Made by a program: the position numbers and the translations under genes
Source: Krasilnikovozyma curviuscula
Taxonomy: Eukaryota; Basidiomycota; Tremellomycetes; Cystofilobasidiales; Mrakiaceae
NCBI GenBank assembly: GCA_014825775.1
Contig: MVAQ01000141.1
Coordinates: 1 to 55,839 of the forward strand
DNA length: 55,839 nucleotides
Direction: 5' to 3'
The notes under the pieces: generated by a model
The model's database searches: none
Told to the model about the DNA's origin: nothing
Seen by the model: the letters and a program-made list of their open reading frames with translations, nothing else
Shown: piece by piece, positions 1 through 12,800 of the stretch
Position numbering within the stretch: the first letter of the stretch is position 1
Layout: each line of letters opens with the position of its first letter

Positions 1-3000
1 GAGAAACGCCAGCTTGGGCAGCGTAACCAGCCACAACGGAATCCAACCACGCTTTGGCTTCACCTTCATTACCGAGACGCTTAGGTGGCTCCATGGTGGT
101 ACCATAGAAGAGAGCAGCGTCAGATCGCTGAGGACCAAGTCCCCAAGTCTTGGAGATATGAGTCTTGGCGGAGGATATATTGAAGCCTCCGGGCATCTTT
201 GAACCAATCATTCGAGATACCAATCCACTGGAGTGTTTACCAAGGTTGCCAGCGTATCCGACGTTAAGAGCAGCCCCCAACTCGTCCAATGGAAGTTCTT
301 CACCCTTCTCAGGAGCACTTCCGAACTCGAGTTGAAGATCACCAAGAATTTCATTTTGGAGAGTAGACTTTCCGCCGACCAAGTCCTTAACGGCCTTAGT
401 CAATGGAACCTCATCGATCTTCTTCTTTAACTTTTGAGCAATGATGATTCGGAGAGTGTCGACAGCCTTCATTGGTGCATCTGGGATTTCAGCAGCAGCA
501 CCACCAGATGGAGCAGCAACTGGAGCAGCAACTGGAGCGGCGACTTGAGCAACTGGAGCGGATGGAGTGGCAGTGGCGGCTGCTGAAGCTGGAGCTTCGG
601 CCTCAGATTCATCTTCGAAGAGGTAGTAGATTTCCTTGGGGTTCTTGGAGTGAGCAAGTATGGCTCTTCGCAAAGTGATAGAGTTGTCCTGGTGCTCGTA
701 CTTGAGCTTTTGAGTTCTGTTGGCCATACCAGCGAGCGTTGGAGAAGGACCCAATTCGATAAGTCTCTCGAAAGCGAACTTCTCGAACAAAATATCTTGA
801 GTCTCAATCCATCGGACAGGACTGGTTAAAAAAACAGTCAGTCATTGCCATGCATAGAGAGGTAGAAAGAGCAGGTTTGAAACTCACGAAGCGAATTGGT
901 AAGCAAGCAACTCAACCAACAAGCTGTAGGCTAAGCTTTGCCTGTTCTCTGGCAATCCCCAGCCTGAACTCTCCCAATTCTTGAGAAGCTTCTCTATTCT
1001 TGGAGAACCGGTCTGAGTCAAGATCCTGTAGCAGGAGGTGCAAAAGGGTGAGCATATGTCGACAGCACACTTACGTTTCTGAAACTTACTTTTGAGCATA
1101 ATCTTTGGTGACCTGGAATGGCTCAGCAAGCAAACTAAAGCAAAGAAATGATCAACACATGTTGTGAGGAAACATACAATGTGGAACTCACTTAGGAATG
1201 TAGAGATCGACCAGGAGATCTGGATTTAGATCAGAGGGGTTGATCTTCTTGCTGAGGTACTTGAGGAATGCTGTGAGAACGGATAGACAGAGAGAAGGTC
1301 AGTGGCAGGCAAAAACATTTGGGACAACATGACACTTACGCTGGACACCAGCCCAGAGGTAACGAGAGTGGAAAGGCACATCAATACCTGGAAGAGGAAT
1401 GGTAGCGAAACCTCTTTCAAGTTTAACGGTACCTCCGTTCTCTTTACGCTTCTTAACGGCTTCACCGTGGCAGTAGGTCACCATCTCACCAAGCTTGGAG
1501 AGGAGGTCTTCTTGAGAAAGTGTCTTGGCGAGACCAGCGATGTCAATCTTCTTGACCTTGATCATGTTCAAGATGTCAGTCAAGATCTGGTTAGCAATGA
1601 GCTCACCAGCAACAACGTATTGTTGACCAGCTACGTTGAGGTTGACGATCTCCAAGAGGAGACCAGTTCCAGTTGCAACAGAGTTGACGATTTCCTTTTA
1701 AAGGGATCACAACGTTAGATGCAAGCCAAACACTTCAGAATAAAATAAATTAAATGACACAAAACAACGCACCTTTAGGAAGACATCGGAGAAAGTGGCT
1801 GAGATACGAGATGGATTGACAGCCATCATACCGTAGTTGCTTCTTCCAGCAGCGTCTCTGACGACAGCTCGTTGCTACGAGGAAGCCTCTCCAGTCAGCG
1901 AAAAAGAATTGCAAGATAGCAGCAACTGGAATGAGCTTACCATGGTAATACCTCTGTAGAAGACGACATCGACCAAGTTGGAAATTGGAAGAACATCAGC
2001 GATAGAAGCCAAAGCAGAGTACTCTCCCAGGGAGTGACCTATAGAGACAAGTAGTAAGTAAGCAAAAACTAGCAGAATGCGTAAGAAGAGACGTACCAGC
2101 GAAAGGTGATCCCTTGACGACGAAGCCCTTAGCTCTCATGTCCTCGAAAGCAGCCTTCTCGGTAACGACAAGGGCAATCTGAGCGAACTGGGTAGCGAAG
2201 AGCAAACCAGTTGGAGCTGCGAAGGTGTAGTCGGTTGTTCGAAGACCCTACACCAAGAAGGAAAAAGGTCAGTAAAGAGTTTTGACTGATCTCGAGAGGA
2301 AAGAGTAACTCACGATATCAGCAAAGAGTGGGAGAGTCTTGACGTTACCATCCTTGTCGGTGGTATCGTAAGTCATATCCATGTAACGTTGTCGAATAGC
2401 TTGTCCTTTGAGACCACCAAAATGAACAGTCTTCTCCTTGGGATTATTCTTCACAATATCGATGATGGAGAAACCGTAGACAGCACCCAAGTGGGCATCA
2501 GCAGCGTCCCACACAGCCTTGGCAGTAGGAGAGTTGTTGTAGAGCTCCATGCCCATACCCTGCTCTTGAGAGCCTTGACCAGTGAAGACATAGGTGGTAG
2601 CAGGTTGAGCGACTTCAGCAGAACCATCGATGACCTTTTCACCACGCTGGTTGAAAGTTTCGACCTTGATGATTTTGAATCCATCTCTCATGGCGGTGTG
2701 AGTGAGCTTGACAGAAAGCTCATCTCCTGGAAGAACCATACCAACGAAGCTGACATTATAGCTGAGGTGTAGAAGAAGAAGAAACGATAGTAAGTTTCTG
2801 AGAACAAACGATGGAAATTGAGACACTTACGCTACGACGCGAGATGGGTGGTTATCAGCAGCAACAGTCTCGACATATTTTCTGGTAGCAGCACTTGACC
2901 AGAGACCGTGGGTGATCGTACCTGGCAAGGAAGCAAAGTCGGAGAAGTATGGGTTGATATGGATTGGGTTGAAATCACCAGAGATCTTGGAGTATGGCTC

Positions 3001-6000
3001 GTTGGTAGACGGCGTGGTGAAGATGGCTGGGTTAGCTGATGAGATGAGACCGTATCCTGAGCCTTCGAGTGGAACAGAAAGTCCCAATGGAGTACCGTGT
3101 CTTTTCAGGTACTCGATGACTGGGTTACCTTGGGAGTTACCAACTTCGTAGTCTACAGTAGCAACTTTGACCAGCTCCTTCAACTGATTGGACACATAAG
3201 CAGCACCCTTGACAGAGATGGAAGCGAACGAGGCCTTGTCCTTGTACTTGAGCTCAGTCTTGGTCTTGAAAATAAGAGGAGCGTTGACTGGGAGAGCAAC
3301 TTTGTCATCATCCCAGTGGAACCAGTCCTTAGACTGAAGAACACCCTTCTCGATCTCAGTGCTGACAGTGACAGAGTAATCAACCTCTTCAGTGGTGTCG
3401 AAGGTGTTGTCGAAGTCGGTGAATTTACCTCTGTAGAGGAAAGAGGAGGTGACTTCAATCACTGGGAGACCATCACGGAGAACAGTTCCTTGGACCTTGA
3501 CAGCCTTTCCGGAGTCACTATTGATGACGGAGACGACGTGGGCTTCAGAAGTGCACTTGTCGCCAACACTCAAAGGAGCAGCCCCTGGAACCATCTTGAA
3601 ACCGTTAGTGAGATGTACGAGCTTGAGAAGATCACCATCGATTGGAGCCGGGAAGATAGCCTTCATAATAGATTGCCAGCCAGTGACGATGGCGAAATCC
3701 ATTGGAGCTTGGATGTTGTCGGCACGAGCAGTCTTAAAGGCTTCCGACTGATTGCCGACGATAGAGCAGAAGCGTTCGATGGAAGTGGCGTCGATGGTGA
3801 CTTCTGGACCCTTGAAGACATCTCTGAGACCAAGGTTGGGGAGAGACTCGTTGTCGCCGAACCAGAGCTTCCAGTAGAAGGACTTGATGCTGTTGTTGCG
3901 ACCTTCAACAACCTCGTGAATTGGTGCATAGCCCATGTCTGGACGGTAGTGGAACTTGAAGACGAGAGGAATAGAGGATCCTTTGCGTTCTTCATTGAGA
4001 GTGAGGGTAATCAGGAAGGTCTTTGCATCAAAGGTGACTTCGATGGCCTTGAAGCCTTCTGGGTGTGGGCCGAAGGAACGAGCACCACCGTACATGACGA
4101 CTGAGGTAACTTCATCAGCAGCAGAGGAGACTTCAACACGTTGGTTTGGTCGAGGAGCGAAGAGTCTCTTCATAGGATTGCTGATATAAGAAGAACCTTG
4201 AACGAAGTTGACTGACGCCAAGAATGCACGGAGCCATCCGATTTGAGAGCCAGCGAGGAGCTCCAACCAACTGTTTACAGGTGGGAGTGAAGCAGCAGAC
4301 GCAAACTGGTAGACAGTTTTGTTGCCGGACTGAGTGATTTCAACGCCAGCGAGTTTGCCTAGTTGAACAGCTGGACGAGCACCGATGTAGTCGACAGTTG
4401 GAACGTTGGCTTCCTTTCCACCATAGAATCTGTCAAGGAGCTTCTTCGCCAGCCCTGACTCGACGTTTCCGAGCATTTCACCAATTGGCTCATCTGCTCT
4501 GGTAGCATATTTGATGGCAACCGGACCAGCAAGGATACAAACTCTCTGTGGGTCTTGATCGAAGACAGCGTCAATATCTTCTGCAGCCCAGAGGGAGTCC
4601 TATTTCATATAGAGGGTGAGTAAAGGTCAGCACAAGAAAGAAGGCACCATGCAATAGGAAATCAACACTAACTTTCTTGAACCAGACTTCGAAAGTAGCG
4701 TCGAGGACAGGAATAAATGGAACTGGCTTCTGTCCAGGACGTTGAGCAATGCTCAAAAGGTAGGCCAAGTCTTCAGCAGCTAAGAGTTGGTTCTGGCCAG
4801 CTGGGTAGGATTTGAAGAAAAAGTCGATGAAGGTGGATGGCTCGTCGAGGGACGAGAAGGATTGAAGAAGCGAAATCTTCGTTCCACCGCCGTTGACACC
4901 AGCGAATCTCTCTTCGACTCTTCTCAACCAGTCGCCAGTCAAGTTTCTGAGAGAGACGTCGACCCAACGTCCATGCTTGGAGACGAACATAAGTCTAACG
5001 AGTCTGCGAGTGACCTCCTCATACGTCATGTCTCCTAGGTTGGAGACTACGGTTCCATCCTTCTTCTCACCGAACCAAGGCTTGTTGAAGTCTTTGTTCA
5101 GCCTGTTGATAACGTAGTCCTTCTTTCCTTCTAACCAGGCAGCCCTCTTCTCCTTTGGCAAGGCAAAGACGGTCTCGTCAAACTCCTTCCACAACTTGAC
5201 ACCCCGAGTAGCGATCTTATGAATTGGTTCACCGAGTTCGGAACGGACAGTCAAGATTCCACCGGTCTCTCTCTCGTAGGTACCTTCCCACTTGGCATCA
5301 TCAACACCTGGGGCGTCGACCATCAGTTGCTTGACTGATGGGGAGGTGTGAGCTTCCTTGGCGACCATAACTCTTGTACCGAACATGACACCATCAAATG
5401 GCATGGCTTGAAGACCGTATTGATCGACGGACCAATCACCAGAGATGCTGAAAGAGAAAACGTCAAGTTTGTTAACAGCCGTCACGCCGAAGCATTCTTA
5501 ATCAGTGGTCAAAGAAACTCACTATGGCCAGACATCATCAGCACCACCGAAACCAGAGCCAGCGATCAAGGAGATGTTTGAGTGTTGACGAATGGAACCA
5601 TACGTAGCGATGATCGGCTGATGCGCATCTTCACAGGAGTGGTGACCTCCAGCTCGACCCCCAGTCCACTGCAAGATGATAGGGAAGTCTGGGTTGGCGG
5701 AGGCGATGTTGACGACTTGTCTCAGACCTTCGACCGACCCAGGCTTGAACGAGATATGCTTGATGCCAGCTTCACGGAGACCGTTGATAATCTCGGTGGC
5801 CTTTTCAGAGCTTGGAATACCAGCGGCGACACAGAAACCTTCGATTGGAAGGCCCTCTCTTCTCATCTCCTGCCAGAGTGGAAGTTGAAATCCGAACTGG
5901 GCTTGGTTAATGTAAAGAGCGTTGAGGGAGATCCCGACCCCTGGAGCAATACGAGACTGGATGTCGGCGACCTTAGCTCTCAGGAGCTTGGCATTGAAGT

Positions 6001-8379
6001 GTCCACCACCGGCGAGTTCGATGTGGAATCCAGCGTTGAGGACAGCACTAACGAATCCAGCACCAACTGTCGAAGGAGTCATACCAGCAACCATGACTGG
6101 TGGTTTACCTAGCAAGCGAGAGAATGGAGTATCGATGTGGATCTTTCCATCTCTGTTTGAATTGAAGGTCAAGAACGAGATACGTCAGTGAGAGGTTACA
6201 AAAAATGAGAAGCAAAAAGACACCACTTACCTAGTCTTGACAAGTCCAGGAGCCCACTTAGCAGCCCACTTGGATTCTCTAATGACGGTTGTAGCGTTGT
6301 ACAGCTCGGCACCGAGTTGACCTTTTTCACCTGGGACGACGATTCTAACGCCGCGACCTTCCAAGTTTCTTCCAGTGAGAGGACCAATACCGCTGGCACC
6401 ACCTGGACCGAAGTCGATGGCGTGTGTGGCAGACTCAGGGAAAGCAGTCGCCTTGGACCAGTCGATTGGCCGAGTGAAGATTTGGTCACAAAGTGAGGTG
6501 GTAAGGGACGTAGTTAGTTTCTGGAGATCAACACCTGTATAACAATAAAAAAATAAATGAGTTACTGATAGTTTAGAGTGAAAGAAGGCTAGTGTAGTGG
6601 AGAAACGAACGCACCAGTTTCGGTGTCAAAGACTGGAATCTTGAGATCAGAAGGAGTGAAGACTTCGCTTCCGACGAGATCCTTCTCGATGACTTTGGCA
6701 GTAGCACCGGTGAGGTAAGCACTGTGGTAAGGAACTCCAACGGTGAGGAATCTGGTTGAAAAGACGGCCTTTCTCTTTGAGAAAGGGGTCTTGGATTGGT
6801 CGAGACCTGCTGGAGCTTTGACCTTTCTGAGGGCGGTGACGAGACCGTACAGTGCTCTAGCTGGACCGTTAACAACGTAGTTGATTGGCCCGTTGTTGAG
6901 GGAGATGTAGAGCTGAAAGTTGGCTGGAAGATGGGCGTTGGTCTTCTTGACGTAGCCTTCCAAGACGGGCTTGCTTAAACCAGTGACGCTTAACATGGGG
7001 CTCGGAGCACCTTCAGCGTTCTCAATGGCCTCCTCAACGAGAGCTGGTTCGATAGAAAGGACAGGGAAGCTCTCTTGGCCTCTCAAGCCGATATAGAAGA
7101 GGAGCTTCAAAGCTTTGAGGGCGTTGTAGCTGAAAGACTCCAACGAGTCTGAGCTAGCAATGGCAGCAGCAGAGACGATACCTTGAGAGTGACCAGTAGC
7201 ACCCTTCAAGAGAGCTCTGAATTCACCTGGGGTTTTGTCGACGACGCGGCAGGCAACGAGATACTGAACAAGTTGGGTGAGACCAATGAGAGGGAGAGAG
7301 AGTGGAATGGAAGCCAAGTAGTTGACTGATGGACGTGGAGTAGCTCCGGTGAGCCAGCCGATGGTGTCGAGACCCTCTGGATAGAAAGAGATGCCTTCAG
7401 CGACCGCCTTGGCTTCGAGTGGGAGAAGCACCTTTTCGGTGGCATCTTTGAGGAACTCGTAGACATATGGCTTGTAGATGTCAAAGAGGGATTGAAGCTC
7501 ATCGAAGTAGACCTAAAAGAAATACACACACAGCAAGAGAAACAAGAAGAGCATGCGCGCCACGTTAGTTCCACCCCAACTTTTTGAGAAATACAAATCA
7601 CGAAAAGATGGCGGATTTTTTGCGACATAATAACACTTACTTCGTTGGTGCCTTGTCCACCAAAGATGGCAAAGATTTCAGCTTCACCCTTTTCAGCAGC
7701 AGCAAAGAGAGCGGCAGCTGGTTGCTTTGGAACTTTTCCACCTTTGCCAAACTTGACCTCGAGGAGATCCAAGCTGGCGAAGTAGCTCGAGAGGACGAGC
7801 TTTCTTTCATCTGGAGCGTAGTCTTGGGTCAAAGTGTGGATGTCGACCTTGGTGAGGAAGTGTGATGTGAAGTAAGAGAGGGTTGAGAGGAGAACTGATG
7901 TCGAAGCGGCGTCCGAAGGTGAAATGTTGTCCACAATGAAGCTCATGAACGAAGCAAGGAGCTCGATCTTTGGCTGGGCAGTTGGTGGAAGTGGGTTACC
8001 ATCAGCATCTTCCTCAACAAAAGGTTCAATGATTGGCTTCGTAGTAGCAAAAAATTAAAAAATCAGTTTTCATCACAGGAACATTCGCGCCAGAGAAAAA
8101 ACGCTGGGAGAGACGCCGTGTCAATCAAAACTCACCTTTCCTTCTTGATCCTGCAAAAAGGACTCTCTGAGGACTTCAGCAGCAGCCCAGTTCTCAGCTG
8201 GAGTTGCATCGACTGGGATGGAGACCCTGGTAGGTCCGACTTGGATGGTGAGCGGTCTGGTAGATTGTTCAGATGAGAACATGTTGGAGATCTGTTGAAA
8301 TAGAACGACCTCGAGCCAATAAGCCCCAATATTCAAACTAGCAAACAAACAGCTCCTTTTTACTCACGATAGTGCTCAT
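1..8379 (-). CDS. FAS1: Single-chain fatty acid synthase, beta part fused to alpha N-terminus (partial)
   Basis: Cytosolic type I fatty acid synthase making palmitoyl/stearoyl-CoA. Exons (- strand): 8368-8379, 8136-8291, 7641-8036, 6615-7512, 6231-6534, 5523-6152, 4673-5447, 2831-4599, 2314-2761, 2097-2247, 1941-2038, 1773-1874, 1340-1694, 1192-1270, 1090-1134, 888-1025, 1-821. This gives 2392 residues before the window edge. Visible order: acetyltransferase with GATGHSQG (Ser ~297); enoyl reductase from ~590 ([11 protein letters not shown]); dehydratase hot-dog region around ~1600-1650 ([12 protein letters not shown]); malonyl/palmitoyl transferase with GHSLGEY (~1849); then [16 protein letters not shown], typical of the Fas2 N-terminus, an Ala/Pro linker and acyl carrier domain [14 protein letters not shown], with the phosphopantetheine Ser ~2271. 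The ketoreductase, ketosynthase and PPT domains must lie off the left edge. All phases agree. The first coding exon is only 12 nt (MSTI). Confidence 0.95.
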
Positions 8380-9374
8380 TGGTGTTTGAGAGCGACCTTG
8401 GCGGTGAATGGGAATGCGCTGATGGGATTCCCAAGCAGTTGAAAGGGGGAGAGATGGTGCTTTGAGCTCTCCTGATAGTCTCCAGCCTCTTTAAATAATA
8501 ACGAGAGAAGGGGAAAGACCAGCAAAACGTGTAAGCCCCAGGAGTTTACACGCAGGCGAGATGGTTGACGAGAGATAACTTCGGTTTCAAAATCGCTGGG
8601 GCGTCGTCCCAACGAAATGCGATCGTCGCCACTCGCCAGCTTCCAAGGCAAAAACACTGGCGCAAATTAACAAGATTTTTCTGCAATTTTCTACAAAGCA
8701 GGACTCGGAGTTGGGAGAAGCCAGATATGATTGGAGATCTCAAGCAGAGTGAACGGCTCTCTATATTGTACCTTTACAGCGCAATCAACTTGCCCCCCAA
8801 AAAAACCGCGTCTCAACTCGGTGAACACGTTCCTGAGACACGACGCCGTCGCGACGTCTTTTGGTGCTTATCAAGCACCCAGTTCGGTGTCATCGCTCGA
8901 TGAGATCCGGGACTCAAAGGATTCGGACGAATCGAAACGTTGAGTGTTTATATATGGAAAGCGTTCCCCAACGGAAAAGAGATGTACGCTTGTCGGGATC
9001 TTCAAAGGTGCTACAGTGACGTGGATGTGCAAGCATATGGATAGCCTATGTGCAAGAGGGGAAAACTAAAGTCATCATTCTAATGAGATGAGCGACATTG
9101 CTGTATTCAGCTTGCTCAGAGGCGTTTAAAGAGAAAAAGATGTACGGCAGGTCCATCGACAATACTCGGTTTAGTTGTCTGCCATCAGTGACGCCTCCAC
9201 ACTCTGCCAGAAGCTTCAATGATTCAAACCTAATGAGATATGTATACTAGCTCTGGCGTACAAGTCAGCGCAGTACTCAATATTCACCCTCAACAAGCTC
9301 AGTTATGATCGACTCCACCAGGAGCAAACTCTCGCCCACTCCAAGAAAACCCTCAGAGACATACCATGTCTCGT
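8380..9374. promoter_or_regulatory. Intergenic: FAS promoter side and 3' flank of the C2H2 gene
   Basis: No gene is supported here. It should hold the fatty-acid synthase promoter on the minus strand. An AT-rich TATTATTTAA element (8491-8500 read on -) lies about 115 bp upstream of the FAS start codon and could serve as a TATA-like box. Plus-strand open frames at 8565-8943 have no recognisable family and no splice logic. Confidence 0.4.
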
Positions 9375-10804
9375 TCAGACATCTTTTGCCTTCCTCTTCT
9401 TTCCACCCTCACCTTTCTTCTTTTGCTCGTCCTCCTGCTGGGAAGAGGTTCGCCCAGCGTACCCAGAGTCCACCGTAGCCCTGACTCCTCCTTTCCTCCC
9501 GCCGCCAGGCTGCTTATAACCAGGTCCGCGAACCGGATCTGCATCTTCTCCAAGCTGTTGAGTGGCCTTCCGCTTGTCGAACCGCTTCTTTTTGGATGGG
9601 CTCGGCTTCTTCTTGTCTTTGCCAGCTGGACGATGGGAATGCTCCGTTGAAGTTGCGGTTAGTTTGTCGGACGATGGTTTGGATTCTTTGGACAAATGAG
9701 ATGACCTCATCTTTTTCTTTGGTGGTTCAGCGGAGACGGATGTTGATGCCTCAGGTGCGTCTGCTTCCTCTGCCTCGACTTCTTTTGCAGCAGATGATTG
9801 AGAGTCTGTAGCTTCAGCCTTGACTTTTACCCCACTGATCCAGTCAGAACACTCCAGAATTGTCAGACATTTTATCAAAAACTAAGCAATTGAGCAGCTG
9901 ACTTACATATCTTCGGCCGCGATCCCTTTCTTTTCGAGCCTAGCTTTCTTTGACGCTTCAATCTTGTCTCTCTTCTTCTGCCTTAGCTCAGCCTACAGTT
10001 ATCAGAAGATACGTATCAGTCATTGATCTTCCTCGATCTTTAAGGACTTGAAGTCGCAGCTCACAGCAATCTGAGATTTCTGATTCGACCTCTCCTGCTG
10101 CGCCTTCTTCGCATTAAGCGTCTGCTCTGCGATGGTGAATAGAATCTCCAGCGAGTCCCTAACATCTTCGCCGTCTTCTGATCCAGTGTAAGGATTAGCT
10201 GCGATGTACGTCCTGAATCTCTTCAGTGCTCTGTTATGGTCCTGTGTGGTGTTGTACAAAAGTCAGATGAAGTCGTGGTTCCACGCACGGGGAGCAGGAT
10301 CTACTGACTGATGAAATAATATGAACTTCTTCCATCTTGGAGTTCTTCAGAATCTTATCTGGGCAGAGAAGGCACGATCTTGATGGCGGTGGTAAAGTAG
10401 GGTGTGGGAAAGTGGTATCATTCTTGAGGATCGCTGATATTGGGATCATGGGAACTGCTCATAATCTAAGTTGAGCCTATCGTTTGAGAAAGGCAAGGCA
10501 GAGGATGAAACTACTAACCTGTATCTTCCTCATCTTCCTCCATTTGCTCTTCCTCATCGTGATCGTCGTCTGCCATCATCTCCCCAGCTCCCTCTGCCTT
10601 CAAAATCTCACCAGCTTCATCCCCAGAATCACTTCCGTTATATCCAGCTTCAGAGTCGTCGTCATCGCTATCTGAATCCGTGTCACTCTCGCCAGAAACC
10701 TCGTCTTCTCCCCCAGCCATGGACAGAAGCTCCTTGATCTCCTTCATCCCTGATTCCTCATCTGCCAGTTCCCTGGCTCGTTTCTTTTCCAATCTTTTGA
10801 ACAT
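9375..10804 (-). CDS. C2H2-type zinc-finger protein, acidic N-terminus and basic C-terminus, probably nuclear/nucleolar
   Basis: Five exons (- strand): 10519-10804, 10309-10454, 10065-10241, 9907-9992, 9375-9834, in phase, giving 384 residues. The N-terminus (~30-95) is strongly acidic (Asp/Glu/Ser runs). A single zinc finger follows at ~127-152: CLLCPDKILKNSKMEEVH, then H five residues later in DHNRALKRF; exon 2/3 splicing is needed to complete it. A Lys/Glu-rich coiled-coil-like stretch follows, then a Lys-rich tail (KKKRFDKRK, GGKKRKAKDV) that resembles nuclear localisation signals. This composition is common in nucleolar ribosome-assembly or snRNP-associated factors, but I do not recognise a specific orthologue. 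It shares a 180-bp divergent promoter with NCS6. Confidence 0.8.
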
Positions 10805-10984
10805 CGTACTTCAGTGCAATTCGTTGTTCTTCGCAGAATTGGAAACACTCGAAAATTTATGTCCAGCGGTGGCGGGGCAGCGTTTGAAAGTTCGCGGTGA
10901 GGGCAACTCGAGAACTGGATTTCCTCGAGTTCGATGTACCCCAAACCAACCTGACCGAAAAATCCGACAAGGCAATCAACTTCA
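10805..10984. promoter_or_regulatory. Compact divergent promoter between the C2H2 gene and NCS6
   Basis: Only 180 bp separate the two start codons (10804 on -, 10985 on +), so both genes must be expressed from this stretch or from overlapping elements. No clear TATA box is visible in either direction. Confidence 0.5.
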
Positions 10985-12657
10985 ATGCCACCCAAGGGAA
11001 ATACCTGTCAACTCTGTCACTCAGCTCGAGCAATTCTTAAACGGCCTAAAACCGCCCAGAAAATCTGTAAAGAATGCTTTTACTGGGTCTTCGAAACGGA
11101 GGTTCACAATACAATTACTCAGAACCAGCTGTTCGTACGTGGAGAGAGGGTGGCTATCGGTGCTAGTGGGGGTAAAGGTGAGCTTTCCAGGCTTGATTTG
11201 TGTGAGAGAACAATTATGCTCCAGTAGAGTCACTAGGAGGGAATATGACTGTATTAGTGACAGCAGCTGTTGCGTAGTTAGCGCTATCAGGAAGCGCTCC
11301 CATCTGTTCCTATACTGGAGAGGTGTCGATAAATTAGACCTAATGGATGACTGGAGAGCTGACCAGAAACCAATTGCTCCGTTTCAGATTCCACGGTTCT
11401 CGCTCACATTATGAAGACACTCAACGATCGATATAATTATGGCTTAGAACTCTTCTTGTTATCAATAGATGAAGGCATAACTGGCTACAGAGACGACTCA
11501 TTGGAGGTGAGTATCGCCTAGCCGAAAGCTGCGCTCTATTTTCTCACTAATCTTGGTATGGTTTTTTGTCTAGACTGTGAAGAGAAATCAGGCACAGTAT
11601 GAGCTGCCGTTGAAAATTCTAAGCTACGAAGAGTTGTACGGCTGGACAATGGACAAGATCGTCGAGACGGTGGGTCGGAAGAATAACTGTGAAACCTCGC
11701 GTCGCTTCTAATCTCTTTTGGAGCCCAACATTGACTTCAGTCCACTTGCTTTGCCAATACAGGTACTTTTTGTGGAGTGTTCAGGCGACAGGCTTTGGAT
11801 CGAGGTGCAGCCCAGTTAGGTGTCGACCATATTGTGACAGGTCACAACGCCGATGACATTGCTGAGACTGTTCTGATGAATAGTGGGTACCTCGTTTAAT
11901 TTTAATATCACGCTTACTGATTTGAGCCTCGTTTACCTATTAGTAATGAGAGGAGATATTGCTCGCCTAACGCGATGTACCGATATCATCACTAAAGGAG
12001 AAGACACCATCAAAAGAAGTAAGCCGTTCAAGTACGCTTACGAGAAGGAGATTGTTATGTGAGTAATTCACAAGTGCCTGTCTCCATCTCTGACTATACT
12101 AACTTTGCAAGTGTGCTCCTTTTCAGGTACGCTTACTTCAAGCGTCTGGACTACTTTAGCACGGAATGCATCTATTCGCCAGATGGTAAACGTCACTGCC
12201 TTATGAACTCTAGATTTTCTTTCATTGTGTTGATTTGTGATCCTTCTATAGCTTACCGTGGACATGCTCGAGTTTTCCTCAAAGAGCTCGAGGCGGTACG
12301 ACCGAGTGCGATAATCGACATTATTAAAAGTGGAGAGACTTTTGTGCTGAAGGGTGAAGTCCGAAAGGGAATGAAGTCGCAGCGTGAGTCGCTAACCGCG
12401 AGACCTTTACAATGCTGTATTCTGACAATCTCTGCGTCTATTTAATATTAGAAACTTGTATGAGATGTGGCTACATCTCGTCGAATGACATCTGTAAAGC
12501 TTGTGCTCTGCTAGAGGGCTTAGAGAGAGGATTAGAGCATGCATCGCTGCGTTCGACACAGGCACCGACGGAGGATCTGCCTGCAGGTGCCAGGAAGATC
12601 GCATTCTTTGAGAGACGGCCACAGGCTGCCAAAATTGAAGTGACAGCGGAGACGTAA
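10985..12657 (+). CDS. NCS6: Cytoplasmic tRNA 2-thiolation protein 1 (Ncs6/Ctu1)
   Basis: Catalytic subunit of the Ncs6-Ncs2 complex that thiolates the wobble uridine (mcm5s2U34) of tRNA-Lys, -Glu and -Gln, using sulfur relayed by Urm1. Exons: 10985-11177, 11388-11506, 11574-11688, 11763-11882, 11944-12058, 12127-12185, 12252-12383, 12452-12657, giving 352 residues. The N-terminal zinc motif is CQLC...CKEC. The PP-loop SGGKDST (~62-68) forms only across the exon 1/2 junction. The family core TFCGVFRR and [14 protein letters not shown] follows, and the C-terminal CMRCG...CKAC zinc motif is intact. Length and motifs fit the family well. Intron 1 is 210 nt, several times the local norm. The gene converges on the exoribonuclease gene with 143 bp between stops. 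Confidence 0.95.
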
Positions 12658-12800
12658 GACTAGTTAGCGCCTTTATCAATTGCTTCTTGTTGTATTTGAT
12701 AGATATTCTGATTGAAGACAATTATATGCAATGGTATAAGAGTGGTGGTAATAGAGACAATACGATGCGATGTGAGTTGGTTTGAGATGGAAAGCTAATC

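Noticed and set aside
1090..1270. Apparent frameshift between synthase exons 14 and 15
   Set aside because: It came from misreading the acceptor region; with the full sequence TTTGCTTGCTGAG the join gives [17 protein letters not shown] in frame.
3097..4104. 335-codon open frame on the plus strand
   Set aside because: It lies exactly antisense to synthase exon 8 (2831-4599), has no family resemblance and arises from codon bias of the real gene.
8565..8943. Plus-strand frames in the synthase promoter
   Set aside because: They are short, overlapping in different frames and without family resemblance or consistent splice sites.
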